From the NCBI GenBank assembly GCA_003220985.1, contig QHTY01000224.1, positions 1-5,561 of the forward strand: DNA of 5,561 nt. The letters are read 5' to 3'. Numbering within the stretch: position 1 is the first letter of the stretch; every line of letters begins with the position of its first letter. The notes under the pieces are model-generated. The model ran no database searches, was not told where the DNA came from, and worked only from the letters and a program-made list of their open reading frames with translations. The DNA is from Gemmatimonadota bacterium (GTDB lineage Bacteria; Gemmatimonadota; Gemmatimonadetes; Gemmatimonadales; GWC2-71-9). Positions 1 through 5,250 of the stretch are shown here, one piece after another. A program made the translations under genes and the position numbers.

Positions 1-444
1 CTGGAGGACGCCGTGCCTGAATGAGCCGACGTGGAGGTCGCGGCCGCCGCTCGGCGAATCGGCCGTCGCGAGATAGGCGCGCAGCATGTCGGCGATCGGC
101 ATCCCCATTTCGCAACAGGCCGCCGCGTTGCGGATCATCGGAGCCACGATGTCCGTCCCGCGCTCGAGCGCGTGCACCGGCCCGACGGTGGTCGCTTCCT
201 CCCCCGTACCGAGCCACGCCTTGGAGATGACCCCCGTGCGCACCCAGCGCTTCAGCTCGATGTCATGCAGTCGCGCCCGGAGTAGGCCGCGATACAGCTG
301 GAGCTTGGAGTCAGGAGTCAGGGTGGACACGATCCTGGCGCGCTCGGGATTCGTCTCGAGCGTCGACCGGAACGCGCGGACCAGCGCGGGATCCGGTTTC
401 CAGTCGACGTACTCTGGTGGGTCGAACGCGGGGAACCGCTTCAC
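1..444 (-). CDS. Thiamine-diphosphate 2-oxoacid dehydrogenase E1 component, alpha subunit (N-terminal part)
   Basis: The frame runs open from a GTG at 444 to the left edge with no stop: exactly 148 codons of a gene that continues outside the window. The translation begins MKRFPAFDPPEYVDWKPDP and contains LQLYRGLLRARLHDIELKRW (49-68), WLGTGEEATTVG (77-88), an APMIRN segment (101-106) and GGRDLHVGSF (133-142). This order fits the N-terminal half of E1-alpha subunits of the pyruvate/branched-chain 2-oxoacid dehydrogenase family, which decarboxylate a 2-oxoacid with thiamine diphosphate and pass the acyl group to E2. The GDG...N cofactor motif is expected later, beyond the edge. By eye, the human PDH YRAHG segment aligns with I104-R105-N106-A107-A108, so Tyr and His are absent while Arg is kept; this may mark a divergent subfamily. 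The GTG overlaps the amidohydrolase stop (GTGA), and there is no well-spaced Shine-Dalgarno. Substrate is unassigned; family assignment is fairly sure. Confidence 0.8.
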   Translation of the reverse strand, partial: MKRFPAFDPPEYVDWKPDPALVRAFRSTLETNPERARIVSTLTPDSKLQLYRGLLRARLHDIELKRWVRTGVISKAWLGTGEEATTVGPVHALERGTDIVAPMIRNAAACCEMGMPIADMLRAYLATADSPSGGRDLHVGSFRHGVLQ

Positions 445-1796
445 GGCACGCCGGCAACGCTCCGGCCGAGGACTTGTCCGTCGCGCTTGAAGACACGCCC
501 GTCTTTCATGACGAAGTCGACGTGCTCGAGCACCTGGATGTTCTGGAGCGGATCACCGGTGACGGCGACGATGTCGGCGCGCTTCCCCACCGCGATCGCG
601 CCGATGTCGCGTTCGAGGCCGAGCAGCGTCGCGCCGCTCGAGGTTCCGGCCACGATCGCCTGCATCGGCGTCATGCCGCCGTAGCGCACCATGAGGCCAA
701 ACTCGCGCGCGTTGGTGCCGTGCCGCATGACCCCGGCGTCGGTGCCGAGCGCGATCTTTACGCCTGCGTCGACCGCCATCTTGAACGAGTTGCGCACGCG
801 CGGCGCGAGCGCGAGCGCTTTGGCGGCGATGGGCGGCGGCAGGCGGCCCGCGGTCGCAAGTGATTCCACGGTGAAGCCGGCCAATAGCGTCGGCACGAGC
901 CACGTGCCCTTTTGCTTCATGAGCGCCACGGCTTCCGCATCGAGAACTGAGCCGTGCTCAATCGACGTCACGCCCGCGCGGACCGCCGCCTTGATACCGG
1001 CGGTCCCGTGCGCGTGCGCGGCCACGCGCCGGTCGAGCTGCGTCGCCGTCTCGACGATCGCGCGCATCTCGTCTTCGGTGTACTGCTGCACGCCGGCCGA
1101 GTCGGTCAGCGACAGCACGCCGCCGGTCGCGCAGATCTTGATGACATCGGCGCCGTATTTGACCACGTAGCGAACCGCATTGCGGACTTCGTCGACTCCA
1201 TCGGCGACGCCCGTTTCGATCCCGCCTTCGTGCTCGAAGACCTCGGGCTGGAGGCCATTGGTCTCGTCGCAGTGCCCGCCGCGAATGCCGAACGAGATGC
1301 CGGCGGCGACGATCCGTGGTCCGGGAATCCAGCCGGCGTTGATGGCGTTGCGCAGCGCGACGTCGCCGAAATGCGCAGTGCCCACGACGCGGACGGTCGT
1401 GAATCCGGCCTCGAGCGTCTGCTGCGCGTGGGCCGCCCCCAGCAGCGCGAGCTGGCTCGGCATCTCGGTGAGTCCCGCGTGCTGCCAGTCGCCGTCGCCA
1501 AGCGTCCGGGACGCCAGGTGCACGTGGGCGTCGATGAACCCGGGCAGCACCGTCGCACCGGACAGATCGATCACCGTGGCACCGGCGGGGACCTGCACGT
1601 TCGTTCCCACGGCGGTAATGCGATCGCCCTGCACCAGGATCACCGCGTTCTTCACGGGCGCTGCGCCGGTGCCGTCGATGAGCGTGCCGGCGCGGATAGC
1701 GACAGCGGCGGCGGCGGGCGGCGAGGGGGGGGGAGCGGCGGAGGACGGCGACTGAAACGAAGTGAGGGCTGCGAGCAGCGTGAGATACACCATCAC
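441..1796 (-). CDS. Metal-dependent amidohydrolase, prolidase/imidazolonepropionase-like
   Basis: A TIM-barrel amidohydrolase of about 451 residues. The best family match is the Xaa-Pro-dipeptidase-like group (Sgx9260-type), which hydrolyses the C-terminal peptide bond of N-acyl or dipeptide substrates; the true substrate is unknown. Metal-site residues are visible: H91 and H93 in GFIDAHVHL, K220 in YGADVIKI as the likely carboxylated bridging lysine, H261 in AAHAHG, H281 in SIEHG, D353 in LGTDAG. The ending with GKRADIVAVTGDP and FVMKDGRVF is the usual beta-sandwich return of the superfamily. The N-terminus is a hydrophobic stretch (VYLTLLAAL) and then a Pro/Ala-rich region, signal-peptide-like but without basic residues, so export is possible, not certain. 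The start is GTG at 1796 or ATG at 1793, adjacent codons in one frame; GAGAGG lies 9 bases before the GTG, which favours it slightly. It overlaps the kinase stop, and its own stop overlaps the next gene (GTGA). A C9 tract lies at codons 22-25. Confidence 0.9.
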   Translation of the reverse strand: MMVYLTLLAALTSFQSPSSAAPPPSPPAAAAVAIRAGTLIDGTGAAPVKNAVILVQGDRITAVGTNVQVPAGATVIDLSGATVLPGFIDAHVHLASRTLGDGDWQHAGLTEMPSQLALLGAAHAQQTLEAGFTTVRVVGTAHFGDVALRNAINAGWIPGPRIVAAGISFGIRGGHCDETNGLQPEVFEHEGGIETGVADGVDEVRNAVRYVVKYGADVIKICATGGVLSLTDSAGVQQYTEDEMRAIVETATQLDRRVAAHAHGTAGIKAAVRAGVTSIEHGSVLDAEAVALMKQKGTWLVPTLLAGFTVESLATAGRLPPPIAAKALALAPRVRNSFKMAVDAGVKIALGTDAGVMRHGTNAREFGLMVRYGGMTPMQAIVAGTSSGATLLGLERDIGAIAVGKRADIVAVTGDPLQNIQVLEHVDFVMKDGRVFKRDGQVLGRSVAGVP

Positions 1797-1864
1797 GAGA
1801 GCTTGCCTCTCAGTTTGCTCAGGAACCCCCCGGACGACGCGGCGGAGCTTCCACTCCCCCCCCC
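1725..1864. repeat. 11-bp inverted repeat with G9/C9 arms spanning the kinase-amidohydrolase junction
   Basis: The plus strand has nine G plus AG at 1725-1735 and CT plus nine C at 1854-1864. These are exact reverse complements, separated by 118 bases. In the mRNA the kinase-tail G tract could pair with the C tract near the start of the amidohydrolase, looping out the kinase stop, the GAGAGG ribosome site and the amidohydrolase start. The sequence match is certain; folding and function are inferred. Confidence 0.5.
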
Positions 1865-2881
1865 GGTCAACGCGTCGCCGAATTCGATTGCGGTCATGAA
1901 CCGGTCGTCGGGATTGGTCTGAAGGGCTTTGCTGAGCGCTCGTTCCACCGGCTCTGGAACGTCTGGGCGATACTGCCGAATCGGAACCGGCTGGCTGCGC
2001 AGCCGCGCGATCATCATCTCCTGAGCATTGCGTCCCTGGAACGGCAGCTTGCCCGTGAGCATCTCGAACGCGACGATGCCGAGGGCATAGAGATCACTGC
2101 GGGCGTCGAGCGTCTTGCCGCGAATCTGCTCCGGGCTCATGAACTCGGGCGTGCCAAGAATGATGCCGGTGGCGGTCAGCTTGGCGATCGCCGGATCCGC
2201 GCGCCGCTCCTTGGCCAGGCCGAAATCCATGACGACGGCCCGCTCGATCCCGCCGCCATCATCCGGCACCAGCATCACATTCTCCGGCTTCAAATCGCGG
2301 TGAATGATCTGCAGCTCGTGGGCGTGGTGCAGGCCGGCGCACATCTGCTTGAGCAGCGCCACGCTCAGGGGGATGTCCATCGGCCCCCCGCGCACTTCGC
2401 GATCGGACAGCAGCTCGCCCTTCAGGAACGGCATTACCAGATAGATCAGCCCGTCCTCCGACTCGCCGAGGCGCAGGATGCGACAGACGTTCGGATGATC
2501 GAGCCGCATCGCGAGGCCGGCCTCGCGGCGCAGCCGCTCGACCGAGCTTTTGTCCGAGGCCAGCCGCGGCGACAGCACCTTGATCGCGACCGTTTCGCCC
2601 GACGAGATCTCCTTGGCCAGATACACATAGGACATCCCGCCTTCGCCCAGCTTCTTCATCACCTGATAGCGCGCATCGAGAATCTGATTGGAGAGGCTGG
2701 AGGCCCGGTCGAGGCCGGACTTCGGCAGGGGCGTGCGCGCCCCGGTGCCGCTGTCCGAGGAGGGCGGCGCCGACGATTTCTTCGACTGGATTTCCACGAG
2801 CATGCTTCCGTCTTTGGGACAGAAGCGCGCCGCGCTATCGGTGTACATCGACCCGCATTTCGGGCAGCGACGCTCGCTCAT
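1793..2881 (-). CDS. Hanks-type serine/threonine protein kinase with N-terminal zinc-ribbon-like motif
   Basis: A 362-residue eukaryotic-like kinase that phosphorylates Ser/Thr on unknown targets. The N-terminus carries a zinc-ribbon-like module with C6, C9 and C21; the fourth position is D24 (CPKC ... CPKD). A Ser/Pro-rich linker (about 33-68) follows. The kinase domain spans about 71-338 and keeps all catalytic residues: glycine loop GEGGMSYVY at 79-87, K101 in AIK, helix-C E120, HRDLKPEN at 194-201 with catalytic D196, DFG at 219-221, SPE at 249-251 in place of APE, and D263 in RSDLYALG. R195 before the catalytic Asp makes it an RD kinase; T236, T238 and T244 are possible activation-loop sites. 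No membrane segment or PASTA repeats are present, so it is probably soluble. The end is a Gly/Ser-rich linker and a short basic stretch, GFLSKLRGKLS. A G9 tract lies at the start of that tail. No good Shine-Dalgarno precedes the ATG; the ATGA overlap implies coupling to the diguanylate cyclase gene. Confidence 0.93.
   Translation of the reverse strand: MSERRCPKCGSMYTDSAARFCPKDGSMLVEIQSKKSSAPPSSDSGTGARTPLPKSGLDRASSLSNQILDARYQVMKKLGEGGMSYVYLAKEISSGETVAIKVLSPRLASDKSSVERLRREAGLAMRLDHPNVCRILRLGESEDGLIYLVMPFLKGELLSDREVRGGPMDIPLSVALLKQMCAGLHHAHELQIIHRDLKPENVMLVPDDGGGIERAVVMDFGLAKERRADPAIAKLTATGIILGTPEFMSPEQIRGKTLDARSDLYALGIVAFEMLTGKLPFQGRNAQEMMIARLRSQPVPIRQYRPDVPEPVERALSKALQTNPDDRFMTAIEFGDALTGGGSGSSAASSGGFLSKLRGKLS
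1806..1811 (-). promoter_or_regulatory. Shine-Dalgarno for the amidohydrolase gene
   Basis: The coding strand reads GAGAGG here, within the last codons of the kinase. It is 9 bases before the GTG at 1796 and 12 before the ATG at 1793, so spacing slightly favours the GTG. It is the clearest ribosome site in the window. Confidence 0.5.
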
Positions 2882-4314
2882 TGCCGGACCAAGTTGCGGC
2901 CTTCGTTCTTAGCGCGATAGAGGGCTTGATCCGCGAGCGACACGAAGCTGTCCGCGCTGTGCACGCGGTCGTCGGGAAACGATGCGAGTCCGATGCTGAT
3001 CGTCACGCGCACGGGATCGTCGCCGGGGTCGGCGAAGTCGCGATTCTGTACGCGGAAGCGGATGCGCTCGGCAAAGATCGCCGCGCCCGGCGGCGTCGTC
3101 TCCGGCATCACGACGACGAACTCTTCGCCCCCGTAGCGAGCCACCAGATCGACCGACCGTGCTTCGCGCCGTAGCAGCTCGCCGACCTGGCGCAGCACGG
3201 AGTCGCCCGCGATATGGCCGCGGGTGTCATTGACCGATTTGAAACGATCGATATCCGCGAGCATGATCGTCAGCGCCAGGTTGTACCGCCGGGCGCGATC
3301 CAGCTCCCCCGCCAGCGCCTCGGCCAGCGCCCGCCGGTTCATGCAGCCCGTGAGCGCATCGGTCGACGCGAGCTTCTCGAGCCGCTGCTTGTCCGACACG
3401 GCGCTCTCGAAGTCGTAGGCCTTTTCGATCGCCGACACCGCGGTCTTGATGACGGTCTCCGCGAATTGCGCATCGGCCCGCGTGAGCGGCGGATCGTCGC
3501 CGGTCGTCCGCAGGAAGAACACGCCGATCTGCTGGTCTTTCATCCAGAAGGGCAGCGCGACCGCGGAGCGGGTGGGGACCTTGATCTCATCGCGTTCCCA
3601 GCGGCGCCGTTCGTCTTCGTACAGCGGATCCGTGGCGACATCTTCGACGAGCACGAGCCGCCCGGTCGAGACCGCTTTGCGGATCTCGGGATACTTGCTG
3701 AGCTCGATCTGCAGATTGCGCAGCATCGGGTTTTCGTAGGCCGCCACGACGACGCCCTGCTGATCGCCGGGTTTTGCGAGCACCATCGAGCACTTCGAGA
3801 TGTTGAGCGCGCGGGCGACGCGCCGGGCGAGGATGTGATACATCTCGTCCGGCTTGAGGGAATCGGTGACCTCGTGGAGAATGTCCACCATCGCGGCGCG
3901 GCTGCGGGCCTCTTCGCGGGCCTGCGCGAGCGCGCGGCCGACGCGAATGTGGGCCTCGACACGGGCGAGGAGCTCCCGCACGCGGAATGGCTTGGAGATG
4001 AAGTCGGCAGCACCGAGTCCCAGCGCGCGCACCGTGGCCTCTTCGGGCGGCATCGACGAGACCATCAGGACCGGCAGATCGCGATAGCGCTCGTCCTGCT
4101 TGAGCCGCTCGAGCAGCTGCAGCCCGTCCACCTTGGGCATCATGATGTCGAGCAGCAGGATCGCCGGCTTGATTTCCTCGAGCTTGGCGAACAGCCCGTC
4201 GCCTCCCGGGCAGACCGCCACCTCGTAGCCGTTCTCCTTCAGGATCCAGGTGAGGGTCTGGACCAGCGATGCGTCGTCATCGGCGACCAGCACTCGCGTC
4301 GCGGGAGCTGCCAT
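2878..4314 (-). CDS. Response regulator with REC, GAF and GGDEF domains; predicted diguanylate cyclase
   Basis: A 478-residue predicted cytoplasmic signalling protein that should make cyclic di-GMP when phosphorylated. REC domain, about residues 6-124: acidic pocket D12-D14, phospho-acceptor D56 in LLLDIMMP, S86 in the Thr/Ser switch position, K108 in SKPF. A helical linker (about 125-145) leads to a GAF-type sensor domain (about 146-300). GGDEF domain, about 312-478: DIDRFKSVND from 354, active signature GGEEF at 395-399, and an intact product-inhibition I-site RSVD at 386-389, five residues before the signature as in PleD. It therefore looks both active and feedback-inhibited. The start is the ATG at 4314: the REC domain begins right after it, and the upstream in-frame extension is Arg/Gly-rich translation of the dehydratase gene. 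No partner histidine kinase is in the window. The stop overlaps the Ser/Thr kinase start by four bases (ATGA), suggesting linked expression. The GAF ligand cannot be told from sequence. Confidence 0.93.
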   Translation of the reverse strand: MAAPATRVLVADDDASLVQTLTWILKENGYEVAVCPGGDGLFAKLEEIKPAILLLDIMMPKVDGLQLLERLKQDERYRDLPVLMVSSMPPEEATVRALGLGAADFISKPFRVRELLARVEAHIRVGRALAQAREEARSRAAMVDILHEVTDSLKPDEMYHILARRVARALNISKCSMVLAKPGDQQGVVVAAYENPMLRNLQIELSKYPEIRKAVSTGRLVLVEDVATDPLYEDERRRWERDEIKVPTRSAVALPFWMKDQQIGVFFLRTTGDDPPLTRADAQFAETVIKTAVSAIEKAYDFESAVSDKQRLEKLASTDALTGCMNRRALAEALAGELDRARRYNLALTIMLADIDRFKSVNDTRGHIAGDSVLRQVGELLRREARSVDLVARYGGEEFVVVMPETTPPGAAIFAERIRFRVQNRDFADPGDDPVRVTISIGLASFPDDRVHSADSFVSLADQALYRAKNEGRNLVRQ

Positions 4315-5249
4315 CAGTCGTGAGCCTCGAGCAGCGAGGGATCCACGTTGCCGCCGCTGACCACGAGCACCGTTGCGCGTCCGCGTGGGACGGCGCCGGC
4401 CAGCAGCGCCGCGGTCGTGGCCGCGCCCGACGGCTCGACGGCGAGCCGGCACGTGCGCCATAGAAACTGCACGGCCGCGCGGATGCTGTCATCGTCGACC
4501 AGCACGACCCCGCGAATCCGATCGCGCTCCCGCGTGAGCTCGGCGAAGGGGATGTTGCCGACATTGAGCGTGATCAGCCCGTCGGCGATGCTGCCCGTGC
4601 GGTCGAGACGGACCACCTTTCCCGCCGCCAGCGAGCGGTGCAGCTTGGGCGCGCCGGCCGGTTCCACCCCCCATACGACCGCGTGGCTCTTCGCGGCCGC
4701 CAATCCGGCGACGATGCCTGAGATCAGACCGCCGCCGCCGACCGGCACCACCACGGTCTCGACCTCGGGCAGCTGTTCGACGATTTCGAGTGCGACGGTC
4801 GCCTGCCCCGCGACGATATCGGCATGATCGAACGGCGGGACGATCGCGAGCCCCTCGCGCTTGGCGATCTCTTCCGCCTTGACGCGTCGATCCTCGGAAG
4901 TTCGACCGGCGAAGACGACTTCACCGCCCCACTTTTTCACGCCGGCGATTTTGACCGCCGGCGTGGTCTCCGGCATGACGATCACCGCCCGCACCGCGAA
5001 TTGCTTCGCGGCATAGGCGACGGCCTGACCATGATTGCCGGAGGAATACGTGATGACCCCGCGCTGGCGGGCCGCGTCGGAGAGTTTGCGGATGGCGTTG
5101 TAGGCGCCGCGGATCTTGAACGCGGCCGTAGCCTGCTCGTTCTCGAGCTTGAGGTGGACGCCGAGCTCCTGCACGTAGATGAGCGGCGTGCGGCGCGCGA
5201 TGCCCCGCAGGCCGGCTGCGGCTTCCTGAATGTCCTGGGCCGTGACCAC
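4314..5249 (-). CDS. Threonine/serine dehydratase, PLP fold type II, short form without ACT domain
   Basis: A predicted cytoplasmic ammonia-lyase that deaminates threonine to 2-oxobutyrate or serine to pyruvate. At 311 residues it is one catalytic domain, like catabolic TdcB or serine racemase, and lacks the C-terminal ACT-like domain of feedback-regulated IlvA. Visible motifs: KLEN at 34-37; FKIRGAYN at 44-51 with K45 the PLP Schiff-base lysine; SSGNHGQAVAYA at 69-80; the phosphate-binding loop GGGGL at 171-175; VEPSGA at 271-276; SGGNVD at 298-303. The residues before the lysine read TAAFK where the family usually has TGSFK or TGAFK. I chose the GTG at 5249 because VVTAQDIQEAAAGLRGIARR aligns with the usual family start (I-T-x-x-D-I near the N-terminus). 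A longer frame reaching back into gyrA gives only a Pro/Arg-rich translation of the Lys-Ala repeat. There is no clear Shine-Dalgarno, so translation probably depends on gyrA. Serine racemase or a 3-hydroxyaspartate ammonia-lyase are alternatives. The TGA stop overlaps the next ATG (TGATG). Confidence 0.92.
   Translation of the reverse strand: MVTAQDIQEAAAGLRGIARRTPLIYVQELGVHLKLENEQATAAFKIRGAYNAIRKLSDAARQRGVITYSSGNHGQAVAYAAKQFAVRAVIVMPETTPAVKIAGVKKWGGEVVFAGRTSEDRRVKAEEIAKREGLAIVPPFDHADIVAGQATVALEIVEQLPEVETVVVPVGGGGLISGIVAGLAAAKSHAVVWGVEPAGAPKLHRSLAAGKVVRLDRTGSIADGLITLNVGNIPFAELTRERDRIRGVVLVDDDSIRAAVQFLWRTCRLAVEPSGAATTAALLAGAVPRGRATVLVVSGGNVDPSLLEAHD
4325..4328 (-). promoter_or_regulatory. Weak Shine-Dalgarno for the REC-GAF-GGDEF gene
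   Basis: GAGG on the coding strand lies 10 bases before the ATG at 4314, inside the last codons of the dehydratase gene. The match is short and could be chance, but it supports the start directly in front of the REC domain. Confidence 0.35.
4938..4965. repeat. Perfect 10-bp inverted repeat, 8-base loop, inside the dehydratase gene
   Basis: CACGCCGGCG at 4938-4947 is the exact reverse complement of CGCCGGCGTG at 4956-4965, giving a strong GC stem with loop ATTTTGAC. On the coding strand the stem is followed by AAAAAG, not a U run, and on the plus strand by GTCTC, so it is not an intrinsic terminator. It encodes the residues around PAVKIAGVKK (97-106), so it may be a by-product of codon choice. 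Confidence 0.6.
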
Positions 5250-5250
5250 G

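Noticed and set aside
307..320. Tandem 7-base repeat GGAGTCA x2
   Set aside because: Only two copies, inside the E1-alpha coding sequence, with no further structure.
311..496. A 61-codon minus-strand frame across the amidohydrolase end
   Set aside because: It is out of frame with both the amidohydrolase and the E1-alpha, whose own frame is open and matches a known family.
954..1922. A 322-codon open frame on the plus strand opposite the amidohydrolase and kinase end
   Set aside because: Low-complexity Arg/Gly/Asp-rich translation with no domain motifs, lying antisense to a well-supported enzyme.
3214..4323. A 369-codon open frame on the plus strand opposite the REC-GAF-GGDEF gene
   Set aside because: It mirrors a high-GC gene with clear domain motifs, its translation is His/Arg/Gly-rich without recognisable domains, and it is an antisense shadow.
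4315..4461. A 49-residue N-terminal extension of the REC-GAF-GGDEF protein
   Set aside because: It overlaps the dehydratase coding region, reads as Arg/Gly-rich sequence, and the REC domain starts directly after the ATG at 4314.
4938..4965. Intrinsic terminator at the 10-bp hairpin
   Set aside because: No T run follows the stem on either strand; on the coding strand it is followed by an A run.
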